A stretch of 40,298 bases of DNA from CAYXXZ01 sp964469165 (GTDB lineage Bacteria > Pseudomonadota > Gammaproteobacteria > Pseudomonadales > Porticoccaceae): the NCBI GenBank assembly GCA_964469165.1, contig CAYXXZ010000015.1, forward strand, positions 1 through 40,298, read 5' to 3'. Below the pieces are notes generated by a model that ran no database searches, was not told the DNA's origin, and saw nothing but the letters and a program-made list of their open reading frames with translations. Position numbers and translations under genes: made by a program. This document shows positions 31,088-39,890 of the stretch, one piece after another. The stretch's first letter is position 1, and each line of letters opens with the position of its first letter.

Positions 31088-31891
31088 ATGTCAGTGCGCC
31101 CTCGCAGGGTATCCCGGCTTGTGCCGGGACTGCTTCTGGTCGTTCAGGCCATGTTCATTCACGGTGCGGCTCAGGCACTGGACGTTCCCTATGTTCCCAC
31201 GCCCCAGAGCGTGGTCGATCGCATGCTGGAGATGGCTGGTGCCAACAAGGACGACCGCGTCGTCGATCTGGGATCAGGGGACGGCCGCATCGTCATCTCC
31301 GCGGTGCGCGACTGGAATGTGCAGTCGGCGCGGGGCATCGATCTCGATCCCGAGAGAATTCGCGAGGCGCGCGCCAACGCACGCGCGGAAGGGGTCGAGG
31401 AGCGCGCAAAATTCGAATATGGCGACATCTTCCTCAAGGACTTCAGCGAGGCCACGGTGCTCACCATGTATCTGCTGCCCGGCATCAACCTGCGCTTGCG
31501 TCCCGTCATCCTTGAACGCATGGCACCGGGAACCCGGGTCGTGTCCCACGCCTTCAACATGGGCGACTGGGAGGCGGACGGCTTCGATACGATCGAGACG
31601 GCAAACATCTATCTGTGGATCGTGCCGGCACAGGTCGAGGGACGCTGGCAGCTCAGCACCGCGGATGGCGGTACCGTCGATCTTTCGCTGACACAACGCT
31701 ACCAGCGCATCGACGGTACCGCCTACGTCGAGGACCAGGCGGTGGAGCTGGCCGATGCGCGCCTCAGGGGCACTGAGATACGCTTCGAGCTGGATGGCAA
31801 GCGCTACGTCGGCAAAGTCCAGGGCGACAGTATCGTCCCGTTGCCGGACGCCAAGGGCGAATCCAACTGGCAGGCCAAACGTGTGCGCTGA
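31088..31891 (+). CDS. Exported class I SAM-dependent methyltransferase, FAM173/ATPSCKMT-like
   Basis: A 267-aa protein with an N-terminal signal sequence or membrane anchor (VSRLVPGLLLVVQAMFIHGA, cleavage likely near AQA-LD). The methyltransferase core begins VPYVPTPQSVVDRMLEMA, then SAM motif I DRVVDLGSGDGRIVI, motif II GIDLDPERIREA, FEYGDIFLKDF and TMYLLPGINLRLRPVILERM, a pattern shared with the lysine methyltransferases FAM173/ATPSCKMT. About 80 residues of beta-rich sequence follow. Export is odd, since SAM is not expected in the periplasm; a membrane-anchored cytoplasmic form is an alternative. The ATG at 31088 is 6 nt after AAGGAG; an ATG at 31085 is only 3 nt away. The gene overlaps the APC transporter start by 11 nt. 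Confidence 0.88.
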   Translation: MSVRPRRVSRLVPGLLLVVQAMFIHGAAQALDVPYVPTPQSVVDRMLEMAGANKDDRVVDLGSGDGRIVISAVRDWNVQSARGIDLDPERIREARANARAEGVEERAKFEYGDIFLKDFSEATVLTMYLLPGINLRLRPVILERMAPGTRVVSHAFNMGDWEADGFDTIETANIYLWIVPAQVEGRWQLSTADGGTVDLSLTQRYQRIDGTAYVEDQAVELADARLRGTEIRFELDGKRYVGKVQGDSIVPLPDAKGESNWQAKRVR

Positions 31892-33221
31892 CGGCGGTCG
31901 CAGCGAAGCGCTGGCCCTGCCCAAGGGGGCGCTCAACGTCAGCGACGGCGTGGCCGTGCTGGTCGGCGTGGTGGTGGGGATCGGCATCTTCGGTTTTCCA
32001 CCGCTGGTCGCCCAGCACGCCGGCAGCACGACGACCTATATGGGGCTGTGGCTGGCGGGCGGCCTGATCATGCTGATCGGCGCGCTGTGCTATGCGGAGT
32101 TGGGAGCCGCCTATCCCCACGCCGGTGGCGAATATCACTTCCTGCGCCGCGCCTGGGGTGCACGCCTGAGCCTGATGTTCGCCTGGGCGCGCGGCACCGT
32201 GATCCAGACCGGCGCCATTGCCGCAGTGGCGTTCATTTACGGGGAATATGCCCAACAGCTGTTGCCGCTCGGTGGGCAGGGGGCCGCCATTCACGCCGCG
32301 CTTGCCGTGGTTTTGCTGACGTTGCTCAACATGGCCAGTACCCGCGAATCGAAACGGTTGCAGATGTTTTTCACCTGGCTCACGGTTCTGGCGATCGGCT
32401 GTGCCATCGTCGCGGGGTTGGGCGTCAGCGCAGAGGTGCCACCGCAAGCGGGAGAAACGCCGGTGGCGGGAGGCAACTGGGCCGGTGTGCTGGGCATGGG
32501 CATGGTGTTCGTATTGCTCACCTATGGCGGCTGGAACGAGGCGGTGTATTTGTCGGGCGAGCTGCGCAATCCGGGGCGCATGATGCCCAGGGTGTTGTTG
32601 ATCGGCGCGGCGCTGGTGACGGCCATCTACCTGCTGGTGAATCTGTCCTATCTGCAGATCTTCGGCCTGGAAGGCTTGCGCCAGTCGCAGGCGGTGGGTG
32701 CCGACCTGATGCGCACGGTCGCCGGCCCCATGGCGGCGGTACTGCTGAGCCTGATGATTTGCCTGGCGGCGCTGAGCACCATGAACGCCACCATCCTCAC
32801 GGGTGCGCGGGTGTATTACGCGCTCGGCCGGGATGTGCCACGTCTGCGCGCCCTGGGCACCTGGAGCAGCGCCGGCAACACGCCGCTGCGCGCACTGGCG
32901 CTGCAAGGGATCATCACGCTTGGCCTGGTGCTGCTCGGTGCGCTCAGCGAGAACGGCCTTGCCGCCATGGTCGCCTATACCGCACCGGTATTCTGGCTGT
33001 TCATGTTCTTTACCGCAGGCTCGGTCGTAGTCATGCGCCGCAAGGAACCGCACGCCTTGCGGCCGTTCCGGGTGCCTTTCTACCCGTTTCCGGTACTGGT
33101 ATTTGCCGCGACCTGTCTGGGTTTGTTCTGGTCGAGCCTGCTCTACGCCGGCCCGGGCGCCATCGCGGGCTTGCTGGTGCTGCTCGCGGGCCTGCCGCTG
33201 CTGGCCTTGCGGCGCCGGTAA
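31881..33221 (+). CDS. APC-superfamily amino acid/polyamine permease
   Basis: A 446-aa inner-membrane transporter with about 12 hydrophobic helices. The first, VAVLVGVVVGIGIFGFPPLV, contains the GIGIFGFP break typical of substrate binding in the APC family; YAELGAAYPHAGGEYHFLRR and LTYGGWNEAVYLSGELRNPG are further signatures. Cationic or neutral amino acids are usual substrates; the exact one is unknown. The GTG at 31881 lies inside the end of the methyltransferase gene (11-nt overlap) and is the only plausible start before the first helix, so translation is probably coupled. Links between the methyltransferase and transport are not known. Confidence 0.9.
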   Translation: MCADGGRSEALALPKGALNVSDGVAVLVGVVVGIGIFGFPPLVAQHAGSTTTYMGLWLAGGLIMLIGALCYAELGAAYPHAGGEYHFLRRAWGARLSLMFAWARGTVIQTGAIAAVAFIYGEYAQQLLPLGGQGAAIHAALAVVLLTLLNMASTRESKRLQMFFTWLTVLAIGCAIVAGLGVSAEVPPQAGETPVAGGNWAGVLGMGMVFVLLTYGGWNEAVYLSGELRNPGRMMPRVLLIGAALVTAIYLLVNLSYLQIFGLEGLRQSQAVGADLMRTVAGPMAAVLLSLMICLAALSTMNATILTGARVYYALGRDVPRLRALGTWSSAGNTPLRALALQGIITLGLVLLGALSENGLAAMVAYTAPVFWLFMFFTAGSVVVMRRKEPHALRPFRVPFYPFPVLVFAATCLGLFWSSLLYAGPGAIAGLLVLLAGLPLLALRRR

Positions 33222-33401
33222 TTGGCGTCTGCGGACTTCCTCGGCTATAACATATAGCGAAACCAGCAACAGGCGTCATGGCGCCGGGAACGTGCGATGG
33301 TCAAGGAGCGTAGCGGCCCCCGGGCTGAATCGAGGGCCCGCGGTCGATCCGCAAGCCCGGTGTGCTACGGCGATGACTTTGCGGAATACAACGGGTTGAC
33401 G

Positions 33402-33782
33402 ATGTCCAGAGGAAAGAAAAGCCACAGTCTGAAAGTGCGGCGCATCTATGAGGATGCGGCGACAAGCGATGGCGCGCGCGTACTTGTCGACGGGATCTGG
33501 CCCAGAGGTGTCAAAAAGGATGACGCCCATCTCGATTTGTGGCTCAAGGCCCTCGCGCCGAGCACGGAACTGCGCAAATGGTTCAACCACGAGCCAGAGA
33601 AATGGCAGGAGTTTCGCAGCCGCTATTTTCGTGAACTCGACAAGGACACCGACGCAGCAGAGGCCCTCGAGACACTTCGTGAACAACTCGCCCGCAAGGA
33701 CGTCACGCTGCTGTACGCCGCCAGGGACACCAGCCATAACAACGCGGTTGCGCTCAAGGAATATCTCGAGAAACATCCTTAG
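33402..33782 (+). CDS. DUF488 family protein
   Basis: A 126-aa cytoplasmic protein of the DUF488 (YeaO-like) family. Recognised by VRRIYEDAATSDGARVLVDG, IWPRGVKKDDAHLDLWLKAL, APSTELRKWFNHEPEKWQEF, and LLYAARDTSHNNAVALKEYL. No biochemical role is established for the family. The start at 33402 gives the usual length of about 120 aa; an upstream in-frame ATG at 33297 adds an unconserved basic tail. It stands alone between the permease and a repeat. Confidence 0.93.
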   Translation: MSRGKKSHSLKVRRIYEDAATSDGARVLVDGIWPRGVKKDDAHLDLWLKALAPSTELRKWFNHEPEKWQEFRSRYFRELDKDTDAAEALETLREQLARKDVTLLYAARDTSHNNAVALKEYLEKHP

Positions 33783-33793
33783 CTGGTGTTGTG

Positions 33794-33863
33794 AGCTATA
33801 AGCTATCAGCTTTAAGTTAGACTTTGGCAGAACTCGGTTCTTGCCGTGTTCCAGCTTACAGCT
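33794..33863. repeat. Inverted-repeat element, AGCTATAAGC family, copy 3
   Basis: Starts AGCTATAAGCTATCAGCTTT, contains TTAGACTTTGGCAGAACTCG and ends CAGCTTACAGCT. It closely matches the copy at 15967-16050, with a shorter right end. It occupies the gap between the convergent DUF488 and outer-membrane protein genes. Confidence 0.75.
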
Positions 33864-33875
33864 CATCCGCCCGCC

Positions 33876-34613
33876 TCAGAAAATCACCTGCAATCCACCC
33901 ATGGGGCCGTGGCCTTCGAGATCCATGGTCAGACCGTCGCTGCCGGAGGCATCGAAAGTGGCGTAGCGGTAGCCCGCACCCAGCGACCAGCGCGCATTGA
34001 TACCGTAGACCATCAGCGTCGCAACACTTTGGTAGTTGTTGCCGTTGACGTTGAAGCCACCCGCGTCGGCTTTGGTCACCCAGGTGAAGCGCTCGGACAG
34101 CGGTACCTGCACCAGCGCGCCAGCCACCGGATCCACCCATTCCTGTTTTACGGTTTGATGCAGCAGAGGACCTTTCACATCGACCTCCAGCTTGATCAGG
34201 CGCGCCCCGACGTATGGAGAAATTCTCACGCCCTTCGCCACATCGAAATTGAGGCCGGCGCCCGTTTCCGCGAACAGCACCGAGGCCTCCACCGACTGAT
34301 TGAACAGCGGCGCGAAATGCTTCTCACCGAAATCGATGAAGATCCCTTCCAGATAGAGAAACCAGCGCTCGTTCTGCCACTGGGCATAGCCCATGCCGCC
34401 GGATTTCACGCCGCTGAGCAACTCCGTGCTCTGCAGGTTGAGAGGCACATCGATGCCGTTGAGGCCGATGGTGCCGGACATGTTGAGCGCCCAGGCATAG
34501 GGTGCGACGATCAGTTTGCCGCCGTCCTTGCGATCGCTGTCCTCTGCCAGCGCGCTGTTCCAGATGAGCAGCATCGCGAGTGCATGGCCAAGGAAGTATC
34601 CTGTTTTATTCAT
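33876..34613 (-). CDS. Predicted outer-membrane beta-barrel protein
   Basis: A 245-aa exported protein. The signal peptide MNKTGYFLGHALAMLLIWNS ends near ALA-ED (about residue 23). The mature part has alternating polar and hydrophobic strands and ends in Phe (GGLQVIF), as outer-membrane barrels do. Segments such as KLIVAPYAWALNMSGTIGLN and YGINARWSLGAGYRYATFDA resemble small OmpW/OmpA-like barrels of unknown function. GGAG lies 7 nt before the ATG. It is the last gene of a four-gene minus-strand set and follows the zinc peptidase gene by 25 nt. Confidence 0.85.
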   Translation of the reverse strand: MNKTGYFLGHALAMLLIWNSALAEDSDRKDGGKLIVAPYAWALNMSGTIGLNGIDVPLNLQSTELLSGVKSGGMGYAQWQNERWFLYLEGIFIDFGEKHFAPLFNQSVEASVLFAETGAGLNFDVAKGVRISPYVGARLIKLEVDVKGPLLHQTVKQEWVDPVAGALVQVPLSERFTWVTKADAGGFNVNGNNYQSVATLMVYGINARWSLGAGYRYATFDASGSDGLTMDLEGHGPMGGLQVIF

Positions 34614-34638
34614 GTGAGCTCCGTCTGCTGTTTATGGT

Positions 34639-35331
34639 TTAGTGGTGGTGGCTTTCATCCAGCGCCAGATCCGGCAATTGTGCCGCCAGGTCCAGGTCAT
34701 AGATGGCCACCAGGTCGTCATAGAGTGGCGGATAAAAATCGAGAATGCCATGGGGGTCGGTAAAAAAAATCTCCGACACATAGGAAAAGAATTCCACCCG
34801 GGTGTCCTGCTCGATCATGGTTTCAAACACGGCTTCGGGAATCACGTCTTCGACACCGTTGCGGCGGTTTTCCAGATGCAGCTCCAGGGCATCCCGCAGC
34901 GCCGGCGTGCTGTCGGTAATGCCGAACAGGGCGTCGAGCACATGGGCGAATTCGTGTATGGCGATCTGCTGGCCGGGAATGCGTTGCCGGGATTCTTCCA
35001 CGAGATCGATGGCGTTGATGCGCACGGTGCTGTGGCCGCGCGCGTCGCCGCTGAGCTCGCCGTCGAAGGCTTCGTCTCCCACCAGATAAATCCAGCGCAC
35101 GCCGGCAAAACAGTTGGTCGCCTGGGCGCCGCCCACCAGTGCGGCGTTGGCGCCCACCAGCCAGGCGAGCTCTTCGGCAGGCGTGATTTCCGGCGCAAAC
35201 CAGAATTCGCTTGCGTCGCAGAAGGTGCGCGTGAAGTTCAGCACGACGTTGCGCTGCGCCTCCGTGAGCCAGGCGTACATGAACCAGTTCTCGGCGAGAA
35301 AGTGTGCGATGGGGTCGGAGTGGTTGGTCAT
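34639..35331 (-). CDS. Zinc-dependent peptidase, M90/MtfA-like
   Basis: A 230-aa protein of the MtfA (Mlc titration factor) family. HEFAH (residues 126-130) is the zinc-binding and catalytic motif, and Glu180 in VEFFSYVSEIFF is the likely third ligand. The pattern LTEAQRNVV, then YPPLYDDLVAIYDL near the end is usual. E. coli MtfA binds and inactivates the glucose repressor Mlc and has aminopeptidase activity; many homologues lack any link to Mlc. The ribosome site is weak; the frame is open to 35502 but overlaps the HAD gene. The C-terminus ends in three His residues. Confidence 0.9.
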   Translation of the reverse strand: MTNHSDPIAHFLAENWFMYAWLTEAQRNVVLNFTRTFCDASEFWFAPEITPAEELAWLVGANAALVGGAQATNCFAGVRWIYLVGDEAFDGELSGDARGHSTVRINAIDLVEESRQRIPGQQIAIHEFAHVLDALFGITDSTPALRDALELHLENRRNGVEDVIPEAVFETMIEQDTRVEFFSYVSEIFFTDPHGILDFYPPLYDDLVAIYDLDLAAQLPDLALDESHHH

Positions 35332-35366
35332 GGTTTTGGTGAATGGCCTTGCGCGGAATACCTGGA

Positions 35367-37070
35367 TCAGAAGGGAGAACGCCGGTTGCGGCACGCGAGA
35401 GTGAGCGCCCAGAACTCGGAAAAGTCGTTGACCACCACATCGGGTTTGTGGGGATGCTCCTCGCTGCCGGGAAAGATTTTCGACAGCCAGGGCAAATCCC
35501 ACTGGGCGCCGTTGAAGAATACCGCGGTCATGCCCGCCCGTTTGGCGGCGGCCACGTCTGTGGTGCTGTCGCCCACGTACCAGATGTTGCGGCCGGGCAG
35601 GTGGCCGAGCTTTTCCGCGGCGAGCAGCAATTGGTCAGGGTAGGGCTTGCGCCGCTCGGTATCGTCGCCGCACAAGGTCACCTCGAAAATTCCTTCCCAG
35701 CCGCTGCCATCCACCGCGCGAATCTCGTGTTCGAAAAATTCGCGATCGCGATTGGTGATGACGCCTAGCTTGAGACGCAGGGTGCGCAATCCCAGCAGCA
35801 AATCTTTCACGCGCGGCTCGTAGGGATTCACGGTGCCGAAGTGCTTGCGATAGTAGTGGGTGAAAATGCCGTGGGCTATCTGCTTGGTTTCCTGGTCGTT
35901 GCCAAACATCACCTCGAAAATATCGGTGCGTGAAATCTTGCGGTCGGCGCGTACGCGCGGATGCAGGCAGCAATATTCGTAGATGTATTCCACCAGCTTT
36001 GCGTCTTCCGGCGTGCGGCTGTCGGAGGGTGGCACCATGCGATCGAGCAGGCCGCGACGGCGCAGTTCGGGCAGCATTTCATCCACTGCGTGATACATGG
36101 CATCGAGGGTGTCGACGAGGGTGGCGTGCCAGTCGAACAGAATCACCACGGGCGGCGATAGTCGCACCACCGCCGGATGCCAGTCGGGTTCGATGCGCGG
36201 CGGTGGCGGTTCCGGCGCCGGATAGTGGGGCGGACGAATATCGGCGAGGCGCGCGGCGAAGGGCGTGGTGTCACCGTGTTCCATGGGCGCCAGCAGATCG
36301 AGCAACTGGTCGAAGCTGTCGATCACCGCATCCGGCGCCTTGCGGCGGTCGTCGCGAAAAATATCTTCCAGCATGCCGTCGTCGGCATTGGCGCCATTGT
36401 AAAAAATGGCGGTGATGCCGGCATTTTTTGCCGCCACCATGTCGAGATAGCTGTCCGCCACGTACCAGATATGTTCTCCCGGTTGCTCGTCGAAAGTGGC
36501 GATGATGGTCAGCAGCATCTGCGGGTCGGGCTTGTATTCAGTGACGTCGTCCGCGCATACCGTGGAATCGATGAAAGGAACCCACTCGCCATCCTGGATC
36601 AGTTGTAGTTCATGATCGAGAAATTCGCGGCTGCGATTGGTGGCGATGCCGATGCCAATACCGAGCCGCTTGAGGGCTTCGAGATAGTCTCCGATGCCTT
36701 CCTGAAACGGCTTCACATTGCCGAAATGATTGCGGTAGCACTGGTTGTAAATTCGGTGGGCAATGCGTTTGGCCTCGCGATCGGCGCCGAAGATGGCGTC
36801 GAATATCTCGGTGCGCGAAACGCGCTTTTCCGCCAGGATGCGCGGGTGCAGGCGGCGAAAAATGCGGATGTAGTGCACCAGCTTGGCATCGTCCTCCGTC
36901 GCGCACTCTTCTTCCGGCACCAGCCGTGACACCAGATCCAGGTCTTCCAGCATGGGCAGCATTTGCTCCATGGCGCTGAACATGGCGTCGAGCGTGTCAA
37001 CGAGGGTGCCGTGCCAGTCGAAGAGAATGACGCGCGGCACTGTCAGCGATGGGGTTTTTTGTGGTCTCAT
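35367..37070 (-). CDS. Tandem double HAD-family protein with DWH motif I
   Basis: A 567-aa protein formed by two HAD hydrolase units of about 260 residues. Unit 1: motif I FDWHGTLVDT (Asp18, His20), motif II Thr144 in IATNRSREF, motif III Lys180, motif IV VADSYLDMVAA. Unit 2: FDWHATLVDT (Asp313, His315), VITNRDREF with Thr439, Lys475, VGDSTTDVAAA. In most HAD phosphatases motif I is DxDGT; here the second Asp, the general acid/base, is His in both units. A Pro-rich linker (280-305) joins the units. Catalytic Asp, Thr, Lys and metal-binding acids are kept, so phosphoryl transfer may persist, perhaps on an unusual substrate. The gene follows the ABM-like gene by 47 nt. Confidence 0.9.
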   Translation of the reverse strand: MRPQKTPSLTVPRVILFDWHGTLVDTLDAMFSAMEQMLPMLEDLDLVSRLVPEEECATEDDAKLVHYIRIFRRLHPRILAEKRVSRTEIFDAIFGADREAKRIAHRIYNQCYRNHFGNVKPFQEGIGDYLEALKRLGIGIGIATNRSREFLDHELQLIQDGEWVPFIDSTVCADDVTEYKPDPQMLLTIIATFDEQPGEHIWYVADSYLDMVAAKNAGITAIFYNGANADDGMLEDIFRDDRRKAPDAVIDSFDQLLDLLAPMEHGDTTPFAARLADIRPPHYPAPEPPPPRIEPDWHPAVVRLSPPVVILFDWHATLVDTLDAMYHAVDEMLPELRRRGLLDRMVPPSDSRTPEDAKLVEYIYEYCCLHPRVRADRKISRTDIFEVMFGNDQETKQIAHGIFTHYYRKHFGTVNPYEPRVKDLLLGLRTLRLKLGVITNRDREFFEHEIRAVDGSGWEGIFEVTLCGDDTERRKPYPDQLLLAAEKLGHLPGRNIWYVGDSTTDVAAAKRAGMTAVFFNGAQWDLPWLSKIFPGSEEHPHKPDVVVNDFSEFWALTLACRNRRSPF

Positions 37071-37117
37071 GTCGGGCGCGGATTGCGTTGGGTAACGAGA
37101 TGATACCACCGCCCGGC

Positions 37118-37426
37118 TCAGGAGGGTTTGACCACCCATTCCGGGTCTTCGAACTCGCCAATCAGGCGGATTTCGCAAAAGGCGGCGGCTTCGCGGATGA
37201 TTGCCGCCACGTCGGGATTGTGGCGTCCCTCCATCGCATCCCGCTCTTCCTTGCTGTGCCAGCTCGCGATGGCGATCAGGGTATTGGGATCGCCGATCTT
37301 GCGATGCAACTCGGTACCGCGTGCGCCCGGCGCGTTTTGGATGATTTCGCTGGCCCGCACCCAGGCGTCGGCATATTGCTCGGCGCGGTAACCCTCTTTG
37401 ATGTGGACCTCAAAAATGAACTTCAT
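37118..37426 (-). CDS. ABM-like dimeric alpha/beta-barrel protein
   Basis: A 102-aa protein of the antibiotic biosynthesis monooxygenase-like (ferredoxin-fold, dimeric alpha/beta barrel) group: MKFIFEVHIKEGYRAEQYAD, then PGARGTELHRKIGDPNTLIA, and IASWHSKEERDAMEGRHNPD. Such proteins act as cofactor-free monooxygenases, heme-degrading enzymes or isomerases, and many have unknown roles. It is the first gene of the minus-strand set with the double HAD protein, peptidase and outer-membrane protein. A 197-bp spacer separates it from the divergent HI0933-type flavoprotein. Confidence 0.85.
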   Translation of the reverse strand: MKFIFEVHIKEGYRAEQYADAWVRASEIIQNAPGARGTELHRKIGDPNTLIAIASWHSKEERDAMEGRHNPDVAAIIREAAAFCEIRLIGEFEDPEWVVKPS

Positions 37427-37623
37427 GATTCGCTCCTGTCGGTTATTGGCGTTTGCTTCCTGATATTGGGCTGCGCCGCTCGCCCAGGGTTCCCTGCGCT
37501 TTTCGCCATGACAACGCGCTGGCGTGCACAGTGGCCGGTGGTTGTCGTCTCGCGGCGCGTAAATTCTGGGCCGAAACCTCGACAGGCTCTACAATCGCGG
37601 TTCGCCAATCATCGTTGTGAGAC

Positions 37624-38892
37624 ATGCCCAAACTACTTTCTGTTTCTTCTCGCTCTGATCGGCCCGTGGTGGCGGTGATCGGTGGCGGCCCTGCAGGGCT
37701 GATGGCTGCGGAGGTGATCGCGCGCGCGGGCATCGCCGTCCACGTCTACGACGCCATGCCGAGCGTGGCGCGCAAGTTTCTGCTGGCCGGTGTCGGCGGC
37801 ATGAACATCACCCACGCCGAAGATCATGCCATTTTCGTCACCCACTATGGCGCTGCACAGCCTCGGCTGAAGCCCATCCTCGATGACTTCACGCCACAAC
37901 AGCTGCGGGACTGGATTCAGGGCCTGGGCATCGACACCTTCGTGGGCAGTTCGAAGCGGGTATTTCCCACGGATATGAAAGCCGCACCCTTGCTGCGCGC
38001 GTGGCTGCAGCGGCTACGAGGCCTGGGGGTCGTGTTCCACCCGCGCCATCGCTGGCTCGGCTGGTGCGATGGCGATCCGTCTCGGGGTTGGCGTTTCGCC
38101 ACCTCCGAGGGCGAGACGGTGGTTCACGTCGATGCGGCGGTGCTGGCGCTCGGCGGCGGCAGTTGGCCAAAGCTGGGTTCCGACGGCAGCTGGTGCGAGT
38201 TACTGCGCGAGGCGAGGGTAGAAATTGCGCCTTTGCAGCCGAGCAACTGCGGTTTCGACGTGCAGTGGAGCGCGCACATTCGCGAGCGTTTTGCGGGCAC
38301 GCCCGTCAAGCAGGTGGCTCTGGCGCTCACAGACCGGGAGGGGCGACAGTGGCGCCGCAAGGGCGAATTCGTGGTGAGCGATTATGGCATCGAGGGCAGC
38401 CTGGTCTATGCCTTGAGTGCGCCGTTGCGGGAGCTGCTGCGTGACAGGAAAGACGCGACTTTGTGGCTCGATTGGCTGCCGGAGACGGACATCGAACATA
38501 TCGAGGCGCGGCTGCAACAGCCCCGCAAGGGCATGTCCTTCGCAAATGTGCTGCGCAAAAAACTGCGCCTGCCAGCCATCGTCGCCCCTTTGCTCAGGGA
38601 GTGCTGTCCCGACCTGAACAACGGCGATGCAGCGGCCGTGGCTCGGGCGCTCAAGGCCATGCCCCTGCGCCCGAGTGCGCCGCGTCCGATAGCGGAGGCC
38701 ATCAGCAGTGCCGGCGGCGTGAGTTTCACTGCCGTCAACGAGGACCTGATGCTGACATCGTTGCCGGGTATTTTTGTCGCGGGTGAAATGCTCGACTGGG
38801 AAGCGCCAACCGGTGGCTATCTGCTCAGCGCCTGTTTTGCCACGGGCCGGCGCGCGGGCGAGGGTGTCGTGAAACGCTTGCTGAGCGGCTGA
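37624..38892 (+). CDS. HI0933-type (BaiN-like) flavoprotein
   Basis: A 422-aa NAD(P)/FAD-dependent oxidoreductase of the HI0933-like/TIGR03862 group. The FAD loop is VVAVIGGGPAGLMAAEVIAR (15-34), followed by KFLLAGVGGMNITHAED, GSSKRVFPTDMKAAPLLRAW and the C-terminal LPGIFVAGEMLDWEAPTGGY. Relatives include BaiN, an anaerobic bile-acid reductase; most others have no known substrate. Length agrees with the family. The gene is monocistronic or paired with the RIO kinase downstream (131-nt gap). Confidence 0.93.
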   Translation: MPKLLSVSSRSDRPVVAVIGGGPAGLMAAEVIARAGIAVHVYDAMPSVARKFLLAGVGGMNITHAEDHAIFVTHYGAAQPRLKPILDDFTPQQLRDWIQGLGIDTFVGSSKRVFPTDMKAAPLLRAWLQRLRGLGVVFHPRHRWLGWCDGDPSRGWRFATSEGETVVHVDAAVLALGGGSWPKLGSDGSWCELLREARVEIAPLQPSNCGFDVQWSAHIRERFAGTPVKQVALALTDREGRQWRRKGEFVVSDYGIEGSLVYALSAPLRELLRDRKDATLWLDWLPETDIEHIEARLQQPRKGMSFANVLRKKLRLPAIVAPLLRECCPDLNNGDAAAVARALKAMPLRPSAPRPIAEAISSAGGVSFTAVNEDLMLTSLPGIFVAGEMLDWEAPTGGYLLSACFATGRRAGEGVVKRLLSG

Positions 38893-39023
38893 TCGAAGTT
38901 GAAATTTCTCGGCGCGAGGCCTTGCGCCATTTCCCAGGTCGATGCGCATGGTCGGCGCTGCGGCTTCCCTGTATCCTGCGCGCCAATAAACCACTCACCA
39001 GGCCACCCGAGGAAACCAGCACC

Positions 39024-39878
39024 ATGAAAGTACCCAAACGGCTGCAGCCCCTGGTGGACGACGGCCTGGTGGATGAGGTCATCCGTCCCCTGATGAGCGG
39101 CAAGGAAGCGGCCGTCTATGTGGTTCGCTGCGGTAGCGAGATGCGCTGCGCGAAAGTCTATAAAGAGGCGGACAAACGCAGTTTCCGCCAGGCAGTGCAA
39201 TACCAGGAGGGGCGCAAGGTGCGCAACAGTCGCCGCGCCCGGGCCATGGAAAAAGGCACTCGCTACGGCCGCAAGCAGCGCGAGGACAGTTGGCACAATG
39301 CCGAAGTGGCGGCTCTCTACCGGCTGGCCGCCGCCGGGGTGAGGGTGCCGCAACCCTATGGCTGCGTCGACGGCGTGCTGCTGATGGAACTGATCAGCGA
39401 CGCGGATGGCGACGTTGCCCCGCGCCTGAGCGAGGTCGCCATGCCACGCGAGCAGGCCCTCGAAGACCATGCCCTGATGATGGATTTCGTGGTGCTGATG
39501 CTGTGCGCCGGGCTGGTGCACGGCGACCTGTCGGAATTCAACGTGCTGGTGGACGATGATGGTCCGGTGATCATCGACCTGCCGCAGGCGGTGGACGCCG
39601 CCGCCAATCCCCACGCCCGCGCCATGCTGACCAGGGACGTGGCCAACATGACCGCTTACTACGGACAATTCGCTCCCGAGTTGCTGGGCACGCGCTACGC
39701 CGAGGAAATCTGGTCGCTCTATGAGAGCGGTGCGCTGCACCCCGGTACTGCCCTGACAGGCTGCTTCGAGGACGACGATGCCAGCGCCGACGTGGACGCC
39801 GTGATGCTGGCCATCCGCGAAGCCCTGGCGGAAGAGCAGCGCCGCCAACAGGGACGCCGGGAGGCGGAAGAGGGCTGA
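39024..39878 (+). CDS. RIO-type serine kinase
   Basis: A 284-aa bacterial RIO1-like kinase. Nucleotide loop SGKEAAVYVVRCG (25-37), Lys44 in CAKVYK, catalytic loop HGDLSEFN (166-173; Asp168, Asn173), metal-binding Asp185 in IIDLPQAVD. The region between 48 and 95 contains the flexible loop of RIO proteins. Eukaryotic and archaeal RIO kinases act in ribosome maturation; the bacterial role is poorly known. The start at 39024 removes 34 unconserved residues and has GAGGA upstream, at a slightly long distance (11 nt). Confidence 0.93.
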   Translation: MKVPKRLQPLVDDGLVDEVIRPLMSGKEAAVYVVRCGSEMRCAKVYKEADKRSFRQAVQYQEGRKVRNSRRARAMEKGTRYGRKQREDSWHNAEVAALYRLAAAGVRVPQPYGCVDGVLLMELISDADGDVAPRLSEVAMPREQALEDHALMMDFVVLMLCAGLVHGDLSEFNVLVDDDGPVIIDLPQAVDAAANPHARAMLTRDVANMTAYYGQFAPELLGTRYAEEIWSLYESGALHPGTALTGCFEDDDASADVDAVMLAIREALAEEQRRQQGRREAEEG

Positions 39879-39890
39879 AGCGCAGGCCAG

